Shown here: positions 11,367-23,594 of the stretch, piece by piece
Layout: each line of letters begins with the position of its first letter
How positions within the stretch are numbered: the first letter of the stretch is position 1
Source: Euptelea pleiosperma
Lineage: Eukaryota; Streptophyta; Magnoliopsida; Ranunculales; Eupteleaceae
Direction of reading: 5' to 3'
Assembly: GCA_035048495.1 (NCBI GenBank)
Contig: CM068553.1
Span: 4,209,259 to 4,273,258, forward strand
DNA: 64,000 bases
Notes under the pieces: generated by a model
Database searches by the model: none
Told to the model about the DNA's origin: nothing
What the model saw: only the letters and a program-made list of their open reading frames with translations
Made by a program: the position numbers and the translations under genes

Positions 11367-14286
11367 ATGGCCTCCGTTCTCTCTTTTGCTTCCGTTACTC
11401 CCCACCTCGATTCAGGGCGCCGTGTCAATTTCCGACCGGCTTCGCGCCGGAATATCTACACTTTCCGGTGTAGTGGCAAGAACCCAACAACTAGTTCGTC
11501 GACTAATCGGGATTCTGAATCCGAAAAGAACGTGTTGCTTAAGCTGGCTTGGTATAGCTCAGAGCTCCTTGGAATTGCCGCTTCCTTCCTCCGTCCACCG
11601 TCGAATATCGAAGCTCGGGAAGGAGAACTCGAGCTCGCCGGAGATGGGTCTGGTGTGGTTGATCGTGCCCAAGTCGTGGAAACCGTCAAGGAGGACTTCC
11701 AACGGTCCTATTTCGTCACAGGTTTGAAAATTCTCAATTTGGTCTTTGAGTTCTTTGACAATTAGAACTGTTAATTGCATTTTTAGTTCCCAAATATTCT
11801 TCGTTAGCTTCTCTGATGATGACATGAACACACTAATTGGAATTTGGATACCCTTTTGACATTTTAACGTAGACCTCCAAAAATATTAAAGGACTAATAT
11901 AAAAAGGATTTCTTTTCCCTGTTATTTAACAGTTTTTGGGCTCCACTGAACGCATTTGTGAGATTATTCGGAGCAAGGAAATCGTGGGAGAGAAACAAAT
12001 CTCTCGCAAAAGGTCTTCCTTTAAACAAGTTTGTGATTGAGGGTGACTCAAGCAAGGTGATTAGTTGGGCATCTGGGAAAAATGGTACTTGGACAATACA
12101 ACACATTGTTAAAGAAATTTGTGATTTGAGTGTGATCCATAAACATCTCATTCTCATGTGTACTGAGATCAACAAATGACTAGGCAGATACAATTGCAAG
12201 GGAGGAGATCATAGGGATAGTACGTATTGTGGCATGAATTTTCCTTTGTAATTTGCTTTGTTTGACCTTTTTCCCCTTATCTCCTAAGGACGAGTTTTGT
12301 TTCTTTATCCATTTTGTAATCTTCCTATTTTGCTTTTAATAAAGATTTCTAAGTTAAGGATAAAAAAGGTCTTTAAGCATCTGCACATTTTCCCTAGATC
12401 ATCAATGTTTTAAGTTTTTGTGCTGATATTTATTGCGCGAGTACTGCCCTCCGAGACAAAAGAGACCAAACATGTTTATGAAGATTCTGTAACTTTGCAT
12501 GGATGGAGGGAGGGGGGGATTTGAATTTTCAATGTAAAGTTCAAAACTTTTATTTTGTGTTTTGGGATTGGAAACTTTTCTTTGTTCTTCTAAGAAAGCT
12601 CTGGAACTCAAATCTGAATTGAAACACAGTGTGTTTCATACATGAGAGACTGAAACCTTCAAGCTATTGCACTTAACTTTCACTCATCCAAAGCCCTCCT
12701 AATGATTTGTGCATACCAAACATTTGATTGCCTTTGTTTGAGAAGCATGGTTTGATTCAGTCAAATCAACCTGAAACTCACCAGGCTGATTCCACTCTCT
12801 CTACTGTTGACTTCAACTTTTCTATTTTGTGAACCTTAGCTGACATGCACATATATATTACTATTTTCAGTTGGGAACAGCTCTCGGAAGCTTATTAGTT
12901 CATGCTTGAAGCCTATTTATTCTTCTTCTCAGTAACCACCTATAGTTTGTGATATTCGCTAGGCTGACTACTAATACATAGAAACATGGACATGGTAATC
13001 GACATGCTCAGGAGAACTAGACGGGAATGTGAATGTATTCTTTCTTATTACCTACCATAACAAATTATATGTATGAAGAACAGAAATAGAATTAACAGGA
13101 AATGATGGAAAGATGGGAGCAAGGATTTCTTTTTCTTTTCTGAACTTCAGTTTCAGTCATACTTCCAGGTTTTTGTCTCAAACAAAACCCCATGCTATAA
13201 TTCATTTTGATGGTCAAACTGAGCAAGTCTCCATTTTCATTTTCAGGAAATCTGACCCTCAATGCTTATGAAGAGGACTGTGAATTTGCTGATCCAGCCG
13301 GTTCCTTTAGAGGGCTTCGCCGTTTCAAAAGAAACTGTTCAAATTTTGGGTCCCTGATTGAAAAATCAAATATGAAACTTATGAAATGGGAGGACTTTGA
13401 GGTGAGTTACCCAGTTTATTTTTTAATGCCTTTTAAGACAGAAGTCATAATTCATTCTATACCATTTCAGTAGCATATGATGATTGCTTTGCTTTCTAAA
13501 TTTGTGGTTTGGAGTCCCTAGTGAAGAAGCTTGGCAACTTTGTCACAAAGTGTTTAATTAGTTGTCTTACCAAATTGGTGACAGTGAGTCATACTTGGAT
13601 GCAGGATAAGGGAATAGGGCATTGGCGTTTTAGTTGTATCTTATCATTTCCTTGGAGGCCCATTCTTTCTGGTATGTCCAAAACTGCTGATTCAAATATT
13701 GGGTACTGAGTTAACCATCAAGAATATGTTTAATTTGTTATTGTGTTACTGTGTAACACTTAACACTAATCAAAATAAATGCTCGCTATTGTATAACCCT
13801 CTAGATACTGCCATACTGATAATGATCTATCAAGAAAATGTTTAATTTGTTATTGTGTTACTGGGCTGACACTGTAACACTAATCAAAATAAATATTCGC
13901 TAGTGTATAATCCTATTGATACTGATTATGGCAATTCTATGACAATGTTAGACTGATTGTGGTAACTATTTTGCCCACCCAAATAGTTGTAATAAGGCAT
14001 TGTCTGATGATATTGTGCTTCTTTCACAGCTACCGGATACACAGAGTATTATTTCGATCCACAATCTGGGAGAGTATGCAGGTAACATGTTACTTGTGAT
14101 ACTTATCCCCTTTCCTTTTATTACTACTACTATTATTGTTGTTATTATTTTTATTCACATGTTTTTCTACCCTTCCAATGACCTTGCTTATTCTTTTTTA
14201 GGCATGTGGAGCACTGGAATGTTCCAAAAATGGCACTTTTCAAGCAAATACTCCGGCCTAGCCGGGGGTTATGGGGTAAGACTTGA
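11367..14286 (+). CDS. DUF2358 / NTF2-like family protein, probably plastid-targeted
   Basis: Five exons join to 237 residues: 11367-11721, 13247-13401, 13605-13671, 14030-14081, 14202-14286. All introns are GT-AG and phases agree. The first 45 residues are rich in Ser, Arg and Thr with few acidic residues (MASVLSFASVTPHL...), like a chloroplast transit peptide. The conserved core follows: VVETVKEDFQRSYFVTGNL, YEEDCEFADPAGSFRGLRRF, WEDFEDKGIGHWRFSC, and TGYTEYYFDPQSGRVCRHVEHWNVPK. This matches the DUF2358 family, which folds like NTF2; its molecular role is not known to me. I recall the Arabidopsis neighbour of At2g46090 being an NTF2-like gene (At2g46100), which would fit its place here. Intron 1 carries a retroelement fragment. 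Confidence 0.88.
11930..12370 (+). mobile_element. Retroelement 3' fragment with RNase H-like domain
   Basis: In DUF2358 intron 1, one frame (11958-12179) reads FVIEGDSSKVISWASG..GTWTIQHIVKEI, the pattern of the plant RVT_3/RNase H domain (xEGDSxxVIxW...W...I..I). After a stop, a non-coding tail ends in TTTTAATAAAG and an A-rich end near 12360. The reverse transcriptase part is absent. It is most likely a 5'-truncated LINE or a captured non-LTR 3' end. Confidence 0.6.
13719..13925 (+). repeat. Direct duplication (about 110-bp period) in DUF2358 intron 3
   Basis: The words GTTTAATTTGTTATTGTGTTA and then CTAATCAAAATAAAT and GTATAA occur twice, at about 13726-13800 and 13838-13910, with a few substitutions and one small indel. 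It is a simple local tandem duplication without coding content. Confidence 0.7.
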
Positions 14287-15700
14287 GAGAATAGGCATCT
14301 GAACAATACCTGGTGCATCATATACTCCAATCAGGTTTTCGATAATCTCATGATAAGCATGGTCCCTAAATCATGTATTGGGGCTGAATATAGGATCAGT
14401 TTCAGTGCTGAAAACTGCACAATGGGGACATGTATGCTGCTCGAAGTTGCCTTGGACAAATGGAACGCAAATATTAGTGGTAAACCCACCTACCTGATTC
14501 GGTGATCATTTTGTTTTCTGTGGTTTACTGGCAACTGAGTGAACTGACCCACGTTGTAAAGTATATCTGTAAAACATAGGCAGGAGTAAGCATGTATGTT
14601 GGAACAGATTTTTAGTATGAAATAATGTGATCAAGCATCATAAATCTAGGATACCCAGATACTTATGTTTAGCATAAAATACCAATACTGTTAGTAGATA
14701 CTGCATTGATACTTTAATTGTTAACCTTATTCTATTGTATCGTTTGCTATTTTTTGAATTTTTTTTACTTTAGAGACTACAAATATTAATAGCTCGTTAT
14801 ATTAAAAAAAAAGTTTGATAGGCAAATTTTACAAAATTAGACATACAAAACCAAAATTTAGAGCACTCTGCTTCCCTGTCATGGAGGTCCCACATATCAT
14901 CACTGTTTACCAACTGCCCAAATGATTTAGTTTCCTCTCTTCCTCTGTTCTATTTTTTCATAATAGTTGTACTGGCGTACAGCGTACTATATATGTGGAA
15001 AAAGGAAGCCTACAGAACATAGTTCCCTTTCTCTTGCAGTATTCTATGCATCTTGATCATTTGATTTTTTTTTAATTTCTTTACTCTCCGTTGTCTTCTT
15101 CTTCCATTGCAATTCCATCCCACTCGTCATCACCGTCACTGTCGTAGTAAACGTCACCAATACTACACCTGCTACAAAATTCTCCAATTGGCATAATTGG
15201 AATAACAAACATTCAGAATGCCAATTCCTTGCATATAGAAATCCCCCACACTAGAAAAGGATCAAATGTCTAAAAATCCTGTATGCAGCATCAAGATGAA
15301 GTGCCAAGGTGGATAAACAACATATGCTGTCTGGTCAGGTTATAGTTAGATAGGTAAGTGTAAGATATATTAATGAAAGCGACGGAAGGGTACAAAGGAT
15401 GAGGTCGAGGAGACCTCCTAGGAAAAAAGAAAAAGGAGGAGGTCTAACGCCTACTCTCCTCAATACAACAAGTTCTCCCACTTAAACACAAAATCTTCGA
15501 AGAGCAAACCACGACATTCCTGAAATATTTTTGACCAATGGAACAGCTACACATTGATCGAAAGAATAACGCCATGAAGCCCTTCTTCTTTATTTTCAAA
15601 CGCCCTTCTCTCTCCAACTAGATAGGTAAACTTAGTAACTAACCTTTAATATTATCTGAAATCAACTGGTAACCACCTTCAAACTTTATGAAGATAAAGC
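14287..15700. other. Spacer after DUF2358, no gene seen
   Basis: This AT-rich stretch holds short broken frames only. No repeat family from elsewhere in the window, RNA gene or domain was recognised. Confidence 0.4.
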
Positions 15701-16900
15701 TTTTGCTCGCTACACAAAAATCTTAGTTTTGTCTTGGGGTTATATATATACCTCAGTTTCCGTGAGACTATTATTATTGTTTTGTGAGTTTTCTTTTGCC
15801 TTAGAGCATAGTGGAATCGGCGTGAGTCCGTGGACGTACCTCTACGATTCTTCTTTCTATTTCTCTATTTTCTCTCTCAATTCTCTTCTTTCTCTCTATA
15901 CCTTCTCAATTTTCTCTCTCCACAAAACACATTGCTAGGACCTCATTTTATAGCCAATGATACAATAAATAACCTATCACATAATCCTAGTTTCCTATTA
16001 ACCAAAAGTCTATTTCTTAGGTTCATAGTAATCAAAACCAACAACCTAGGTACATTCCTCATTCTCCATACAACTATATTCATTTTCTAGAAACCCTTTG
16101 TGTTTTTCCATTTGTATCACGAATTCCTAGGTAACAACTCCACCTTTCCAACGCATTCTTAAACTTTCTAAAAAATTCTGGAATTTCTTAATAAAATCAT
16201 AATTAGGAATTCCAACATTCCTTAATTGTGATTTGGGTGAACCAGAGAGCCGTTATAATCTTTCATCATCACGAACATGTTGACTTTGATTTTTTCTTCA
16301 ACTGGTTCTAACGCCACATTTAATTCTGGAATTCGATGTCGAAGGTGTTTTTCACGCACATGAAAAGTTCTCTGTAATTAACGTCGATCACTTGAATCAT
16401 TTGTAAATCTTTTAAGTGTTCCAAAATAAGTTGGGCGACGATTTTTTTTGCTTGACTTCCAAAGGCCTTCGTACTCTTCATGTAAACGGGGATCAAAGAG
16501 GTCAACATAACCTCTTGGCTCTGATATGTTGACCTCTTTGATCTCTTGTTGGCTCTGATACCACTTTGTTGGGGTAAAATACCCCAAACTAATCGGAGAG
16601 AAAGAGACATGAAGATGCACTCCTAAAGGGGTATTGCAGAGCTCCTTAAAACACAAGCAGAGAAAGCAAAATGACAAGAAACTTGTTCTTAATTTTTTTA
16701 TTTCTTTCACCATTTTTCTTTCTTCACACTTTCGCTACACACATATAGCTTCATATTAACCAAAACTAACAACCTAGGTACATTCCTCATTCTCCATACA
16801 AGTAGATTCATTTTCCAGAAGCCATTTGTGTCTTTCATGTGTATTACGAGTTCCAAGGTAATAATTCCCACCTTTCAAACACATTCTTGAACCTTCTACG
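15700..16900 (-). mobile_element. Degenerate copia-type LTR retroelement debris
   Basis: GCTCTGATACCA at 16552-16563 is the reverse complement of the usual plant primer-binding site TGGTATCAGAGC. It lies three bases from TGTTGGGG (16567), an LTR edge. Two diverged direct copies of one LTR-like segment lie at about 16029-16170 and 16757-16896, both including AACAACCTAGGTACATTCC. A CT-rich LTR-like tract (15848-15925) lies upstream. No gag-pol frame survives between the copies, so this is a collapsed or heavily deleted element. Confidence 0.5.
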
Positions 16901-18055
16901 ATAAAATCTCAAGGCAAAAGGTGGATCAGACCTAAACACACGGAATCCAAAACTACGATATGCACACATTCAAAATAGTGCCAACTGTGTTCTGGGTTCC
17001 ACTCCATCAAAAAGACCCAATTTCTGATGTACCGCAACATCTTGGTCTCAATTTTGTGGACAGGCCCAAGTTCGAGTCACAATACAAGGGCAAGATGAAA
17101 ATTCCTAGCCTAGGGTGTACCCGCAGCGTTCCTCCTTTGTAGGACACATACCTAAAAAAATCCCAACCCATGTTAAACCCATGATAAAAAAAAAATAGAC
17201 TCAGTCAAAAAGTTTAAATTGAGCATTTTTGGGAGTAGTTGTCCTGCAAATGGGAACCCATTGCAGAGGTGGCCTTGGGCCGCGAGCCCGCGATAGAGGG
17301 GAAGCACATGGGTTTAGAATGATTTGCTCCCACTTATGGCACCAACACTAAACTATTGGTTAAAACAAATTGCACCATCTTTCAAACCTTATGGAAAGGG
17401 CAAACTCATGGGCTTAGAATAAATTTTGATCCCACTCCTAGCTGTCAAAGTATGAAGTTTTAACAACTCAGTTCAAAATGAGAGTTTATTTCAAAGAAAA
17501 CTTCCTTAAAATGCAAAACTTGAACTTTTCATTTCTGAAAAATATTTAACCTAAATAAGAAAGCAATCCCAAAACTTCAATAAGAATTGAAGGCACTTAA
17601 TGAGAGAGAATATATTTAATGCATAACTTTGAAGTCTAATTCATTTTGAAATAGATCTGACAGCTTAAAGGACTGTGTCATCAATGGTGTCAAAATTGGT
17701 TTCTATCTAATAATGTAGCTTCAGAGCTACTGATTTCTGATCCATTTAAGCTTTCACATACTCATGGATATATTACAATCTTCTCAAATTACCATTATCA
17801 GTTTTCTGAAAATCGGCCGGTGAGCCAGTCGGATGAGATTATATGACCTTGGATTTGATTAAAAAATCTCACTAAATAATTAAAAATGTTCGAATTGGAA
17901 AACAATTCGACTCGAGGTGGTTAAACCATTCAAATATATTTGTCCATTTTTATTTTTTTATTTTAAAATAAAATTTATTTATTACATCATATGAAGTCAT
18001 GGTTCATGGGTTGACCTGGCTGTTGAACCGGTGAACTAAGGGGCGCTATTTGAAC
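16900..18055. other. Spacer, no gene seen
   Basis: AT-rich sequence with only short frames. No domain, RNA or clear element ends were recognised. Confidence 0.4.
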
Positions 18056-18200
18056 CAAAGTTTATAAAGGGGCTGTTATAATGGTATAACGGACTTGGGG
18101 CGTTATCATTTTTTCTGTTATAACAGATTGTAATGCACGGGCAAAAATGGAAAAATAACGGAAATGGTACATAACGTAATGGGCCGTTTTTTAAACCATG
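18056..18200. mobile_element. Short hAT-type MITE, same family as 760-1188
   Basis: It starts CAAAGTTTATAAAGGGGC and ends GGGCCGTTTTTTAAACCATG. The flanks ATTTGAAC (18048-18055) and GTTTGAAC (18201-18208) agree in seven of eight bases, fitting an 8-bp target duplication. The interior repeats TTATAACGG words. Confidence 0.6.
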
Positions 18201-18208
18201 GTTTGAAC

Positions 18209-19870
18209 ACATACAAAACACGAGTCAGCACAAGATTAGCTACATTACTGGCTCGATTGGAACCGAGGAAAGCAGGTAATTAATAAAAAAATTAGCCATT
18301 GAGGCCATTAAATGGCTAAGTTTCAGATGCCCACTTTTCCACATTCAGTATTTGCAAAGTGAGACAAACACTTTGTACCCCTCTTATACTCATGTTTCCA
18401 TACACCCAAAAAGACAAGTACCAAGGGTAAAATAGTAATTTTACTCATTAATAAACTTGTAGGTTCATAGATCTCCAGAATCCAACGGTCAGTAACCTCA
18501 ACAACACAACAAATTCATTTACTGTTTAACCATGGGGCAGCCAGGACCCAAAAAAAAAATTCCAAACTTCTAATAGAGGAAAGGATCCAGAAATATAAGT
18601 GGATTTGGAAGGTGGGGAGTGACAAAAGTTGTCACACAAGTACTAAGAAAAGAGTGTTATGAACACTGAGGACCACATTTTAGGGGAAAAAATTGGGGGG
18701 GTAGGGTGGAGACATTCCATCTCTGACTAATGAAACCCTAACCAACCATGCTTTAGAGCAAAAGTTTCCCAATATTCAAAACTATTTGTAGGTCCAAATC
18801 CAAATTATCCCACACACTCCATTGCTCCTCCCTAAAGCTAAGTATAATCATTCCCCCTTTTCAAAAACCCTCTTAATAACTCATCCTTGCGATCCATCCA
18901 AGCAAAAGTCACTCCTCATCTTCACATCAAATATGGTGGATGATTTCCATCAATCAACAGACACCCCTCATTTTCACTATCACCATCTATCAATTTTTTT
19001 TATTTCCTTCTACGTATATATATAATCATTGAAAATACCCGTTTTCGTATTCTAACTAATCCTCCCAAAATTACTATCCTGTTGCCGCTCTAATATCACA
19101 TGTACCCTCTTACCGACGTACGTGTCTTTGTTAATCATAAAGTCAACATTAATTAAAAAAAATATAGCAATTTTGACATCTAGCCATGATCGGTAAGGTT
19201 TCGAGATTGTCGTACGTCACAACTATATATACGACGTTTTATTATTTTAAAAAATATTTAGTCAATGGTTAAATTTCCCGTACGTCCGATGGTAGGGTTA
19301 ATAGGGCACCCCATGAGCTGATGACTGAAAATTACATGGAGATATTAAGATGAATGATCTATTTTGGGACCCCATGGATAAAGTGGTACCGAAAAGGCTA
19401 GAAAGGTGCATGGATTATGGGATAAAATGTAGACCCTAGCCCTTTGCACGGCGAGTTCGAACTAAACCGCCTACCCAGCTTTGTGTATTTAAAGTGATCC
19501 GTATATCTACTCCAATGTTACTATCGATACACTTTCATTTAGTACGGGCTCGTATATATCTGCTATATATTGGATGCGGGACGCCGCCCTAATTGAATTA
19601 GGGCTCTCTTTTTGTCTTACTAAGTAATAATTTAAAAGAAGATTAAGTAGTAATAAGAATAAAAACAAACATAAAGATCCAATTAGACCTTTTTCAGATG
19701 GGTACAAATTTTACAGACATAGTTTGGTTAGAACTTTAACACACAGTAGATTTCTTAAGTTGGGTCCTAGCTAGGGTTGTTATAGGGTCACCTGTCGGTA
19801 AACATTTAAAGTGTCAAACACCAATAAGATGCTGCAGAAATTAAGTGGAATTAGATTCACTAGCTACCTA
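18209..19870. other. Spacer upstream of MYB gene, no gene seen
   Basis: No coding region, RNA or defined element was found. The sequence is AT-rich and low in recognisable repeats. Confidence 0.35.
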
Positions 19871-19877
19871 GAGAGGG

Positions 19878-20000
19878 AGAACCGGTTGGCAAGGTCTATA
19901 GGTTTCTTAGGTACACGTGGCTTAACTTTATTGGTGATGGACGCTTTGTTTTGTCCAACATCATTGGACATTACAATTATGCGCGCGTGTGATGAGTCCC
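19878..20000 (+). repeat. Dispersed repeat shared with the QC promoter
   Basis: The segment starting AACCGGTTGG, then GTACACGTGGC, TTTATTGGTGATGGAC and TGTCCAACATCATTGGAC matches 38298-38400 at most positions. It includes a CACGTG core at 19914-19919. Its nature, old MITE or another element, is unclear. Confidence 0.55.
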
Positions 20001-20104
20001 TCTCCTTTTTATGTGCACGTGTGTAAGACTGTATTGCTTTAGACTATATTTGCACTCTATTAAGACACCACACTTAATTTTAGACTCCTTGAGAGCTAAG
20101 TGGC

Positions 20105-20262
20105 TAGAGAGAGAGAGACAGAGAGAACTATAGAGAGAGAGAGAACTATAGGGTGAGAGGGAGGGAAAGAGAGAGCTATAGAGAGAGAAAGATAGAACTA
20201 GAGAGAGAGAGAACTATAGGGAGGGAAAGAGAGAACTAGAGAGAGAGAGAGAGAGAGAGGGG
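20105..20262 (+). repeat. GA-rich imperfect tandem tract upstream of MYB gene
   Basis: About 160 bases of GAGA broken by repeated AACTATAGGG-like words. It ends with a (GA)n run and a G7 block, about 270 bases before the start codon. GA tracts can bind plant BBR/BPC proteins and may be part of the promoter, but this is inferred. Confidence 0.8.
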
Positions 20263-20529
20263 GGGGTATACATTGGAGTTGTGAGCAGTGAAGAATTGTG
20301 TGATGGTTGGGTACGTGAAATCGGTTACGTAATACAAGTGTACGTAGAAGGCAGAATGAAGTCGATGGCAGGTCGTTTTAGAGTTAGATGGAATGTTTGG
20401 GACCTGGGGAGGGACGTTGGCCCCATCGGTGTAATATGTCGGAGCCTCAAAAACCCTTAAAACTTCAAAGAGGAAGAGAGAAAGATCTGCTCTTCCTCAC
20501 ACAAAGAAAGAGAAGAGAGAAGAGAAGAA

Positions 20530-22358
20530 ATGGGTCACCATTCCTGCTGCAACCAACAAAAGGTTAAGAGAGGCCTTTGGTCCCCCGAGGAAGACGAAAA
20601 GCTCGTTCGATACATAACCACCCATGGCTATGGTTGTTGGAGTGAAGTTCCTGAGAAAGCAGGTCTTCTTCTTCTTCTTCTTCTTCTTCTACTCTTTCTT
20701 CTTCTTCTTCTTCTTCTTCTTCTACTACTCTTTCTAATTAGTTCTACTCTCTCTCTCTCTCTCTCAAAAACTTTTTGTTTGTTTTGGGTACAGGGCTTCA
20801 AAGATGTGGTAAAAGTTGCCGCTTGAGATGGATCAACTATTTGAGACCTGATATCAGAAGAGGGAGGTTTACACCAGAGGAAGAGAAGTTGATAATCAGC
20901 CTTCATGGTGTTGTGGGGAACAGGTTTGAAGTAGCACCACGGCACCACAGCCTTCTCTTTTGATTTTCCTTCTCTTTTCTAGAAATAATTCTTGCTTTTC
21001 TAGATCAACACTTAATATTAGGACTATTTATATTGCATTCCCAAGAATCCCAACTAGGTTTGGGCATGAAATTTAGGGCTATTCAAGGGTTAGTAACCAA
21101 GATATGACAAATGCCACTATTGTTGCAAAATGGGTGTAATCTGAGCATGACCTTTTCTCCTTAGTTTCTACACCTTACGACCAATGGCCTAGTGATGTAC
21201 ATGTAGAACGGGTTGCTGAGAGCAATTTCTGGAACGTGAAGATCGGAGAAAATCAAGTTGGAAACATGTCAACTTCAGGCGGCCAATATCAACATTTTGG
21301 CGAAAATGTCCTCGATTGATTGTTGAATTTGGCCTAGCGATGTCCATGTAGAACGGGTTGCTGAGCAATTTCTGGAACGTGAAGATGGGAGAAAATCAAA
21401 TTGGAAACATGTCAACTTCAGGCGGCCAATATCAACATTTTAGCGAAAATGTCCTGGATCGATTGTTGAATTCAATTGGCCTAGTGATGTCATGTAGAAC
21501 GGGTTGCTAAGTAATTTCTAGAACGTGAAGATCGGAGCAAATCAAGTTGGAAACATGTCAACTTCAGGCGGCCAATATCAATATTTAGGCAAAAATGTCC
21601 ATTATATATATACATATATACATACATACACACACACACACACTCCTATTAGGACATTTGAATTTTCTCTTATAAGTTGTAACATGGATGCGGGTGTTTG
21701 TAGGTGGGCTCACATAGCAAGTCACTTGCCTGGGAGAACAGACAATGAGATAAAGAACTATTGGAATTCATGGATTAAAAAGAAGATACGAAAGCCTCCC
21801 GCTCCTCCAACAACAATCTCGCCAAATATCGAGCTTGTTCAATCGGGTTATGGTTTGAATCAATTAGATGTAATGAATCAAGATTTATCAGCAAGGCCAC
21901 CACTTCCAGACCAAACCATGTTTTCTCCTTCTTGTCCCCTTTTCATGTTGGACACCGGTTTAATCGATGGAATTGGCGGCGGTAATGCAAGAGCAGATAT
22001 TTTCCATGAAGCTGCAAGCCTAAACTCTGAGACTTGGCATGTAAATCACCATCAAGTTCAAGCTCTTCCTCCTCCTCCGGCATTTACAGGTTGTATGGAT
22101 TCGAATTATTTGCCACCAATGTTGGAGAATATGGAAAACATGGTCCCCATAGAGGTGCAATCATGTAGTATGGGTGATGATGGAGAAACAGCCATGGAGT
22201 GCTTACAAAGACAGGAGTTGAGTGAATGGGTAGATTCCCAGCAATGTCCAGGTTTTCTAATATGGGAGCATTTTGAAGCACAGCTCGGAGGGGATGGAGT
22301 TGCACCAGCTTCATCAAATATGGGAACTTTGCTATCTTCTTACCCTTCTTCTTTATAA
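20530..22358 (+). CDS. MYB26: R2R3-MYB transcription factor, MYB26-like
   Basis: Three exons (20530-20662, 20794-20923, 21704-22358) join to 305 residues. This is the standard R2R3-MYB exon plan, with splits after the first part of R2 and inside R3. R2 covers about residues 14-64 ([28 protein letters not shown]) and R3 about 67-117 ([39 protein letters not shown]). The N-terminal [20 protein letters not shown] and the words [16 protein letters not shown] and DIRRGRF are those of MYB26/MYB67, not MYB61 or MYB103. In Arabidopsis MYB26 drives secondary wall thickening in the anther endothecium; the same role here is inference. The C-terminal half is acidic with a [16 protein letters not shown] patch. 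Intron 1 is a CTT microsatellite, and intron 2 has a three-copy tandem repeat. Confidence 0.95.
20663..20765 (+). repeat. CTT and CT microsatellites filling MYB intron 1
   Basis: From the splice donor itself (GCAG|GTCTTCTTC) the intron is nearly pure (CTT)n with two interruptions, followed by a (TC)n run near 20750-20764. The open antisense frame of arginine repeats here is an artefact of the microsatellite. Confidence 0.95.
21185..21600 (+). repeat. Three tandem copies of about 146 bp in MYB intron 2
   Basis: Units start near 21185, 21330 and 21477. Each contains GTAGAACGGGTTGCT, GAACGTGAAGAT, GGAAACATGTCAACTTCAGG and CGGCCAATATCAA. They differ by a few substitutions and small indels, so the array is fairly young. 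The third unit is cut short by a (TA)/(CA) stretch at 21601-21645. No element ends were recognised. Confidence 0.9.
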
Positions 22359-22710
22359 GGTGTTAATGATGTTTGTGAACATGGTCCACTCTCTCTCTCT
22401 CTACTAAAAGGGATTTCAAATGGGTGGAGATATTATTTAAGAGGTTTTTTTTTTTTTTTTTACTTTTCTTTGGAGAGATTTTCAGTGTGCAGGGAAAGCA
22501 ATCAAGGCATGCATGCATGCAGTGTTTCATGGTTTTTGGAAACAGAAAGAAAGAATAAAAACGACTCAAAAGACAGCAATGGATGATGATGATGATGAAA
22601 TATCCTTGGATCCTGCTCTGTGTTGATAGATATATAGTAATGCTTTCAGTTTCTCACTTTCATGTCTTTTTAAGTTAATTTTTAGTTTTTAACTACTGCT
22701 AGCTACTACC

Positions 22711-22738
<28 letters not shown>
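22711..22738. repeat. (AT)14 microsatellite
   Basis: Perfect AT dinucleotide run about 350 bases after the MYB stop codon. Confidence 0.95.
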
Positions 22739-22741
<3 letters not shown>

Positions 22742-23105
22742 AGTTTTTCACTTTTTCTTACATGAGATAATGGACCCCACACTACAATACGCATGGCCCA
22801 CCAACGCGTTGATCCTGAATGTTCAATCAGTGGGCCACCACTTGGATGGGATATAGCACATATTTCAGACTGACAAGGGGACGGACATCAGCCTTCTGAT
22901 CAAATACTAAAACTAGCTTGGATGAAATAAAAACAGTTTGCAGGTTGGGCTGTTAAAAACTTAAAAATGCCCAATCTCCAAATTGGTCTGATTTCCCGCT
23001 ATGCTCCCTCCAAGAAGCTTACAACTGATTATACGATCAAGATTCATGATCTGGTGGGCCATGTCAAATATGTGACGATGGAGGTGCCTCTGCAAGTAGT
23101 AAATC

Positions 23106-23302
23106 TTTGATGACAGTGGGCTGTCAGCAAATCCACCGACTACCAATGAGTTTTTGGCACCTACCCTAGTACTTTTCGCCATACCCAAGTGAGTGTTTTT
23201 AAAGTTTTTATTACAAAAGTAAAACGTGGCAAAAAGCACTGGGGTAGGTGCCAAGAACTCATTGGTAGTGAGTGGATTCACTGACAGCCCGCTGTCATCA
23301 AA
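23106..23302. mobile_element. Fold-back MITE, 197 bp
   Basis: The left arm (TTTGATGACAG, GGGCTGTCAG, TACCAATGAGTTTTTGGCACC) is almost the exact reverse complement of the right arm (GGTGCCAAGAACTCATTGGTA, CTGACAGCCC, CTGTCATCAAA). Arms are about 65 bases and the spacer about 70. No target duplication was found. Confidence 0.75.
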
Positions 23303-23594
23303 CAGGTGAATGTTCAGGAAGACCGTTCTTTTAGGCTCTTATACTCTTCTCTAGGCTGCTTCATACAATACTTCAGCGGTGATGAGAACAGACGAGGGAT
23401 AGATTTGGTATCTCACTGTTAATGAGAAAGAGAGGACGTCTTAAAATATAGTCATGTTTCCCCTCATTTGGAAGCAATAGTCAAGTTGGGAAAATATTGA
23501 GTTGCCTGAAATCATGGAAATTTCTAGAGGAACTCTTAAAATCGAATTTTTTTTATTGCAAAGTGTGTTCCTCAATGAGCTTGAGCTGCTACAC

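Noticed and set aside
16320..16713. Overlapping minus-strand frames of 96 and 111 codons
   Set aside because: They lie in LTR debris next to a primer-binding site and contain no retroviral-type or cellular domain that I recognise.
20628..20948. Arginine-rich minus-strand open frame of 106 codons
   Set aside because: It is produced by the CTT microsatellite in the MYB intron; no domain and no independent promoter.
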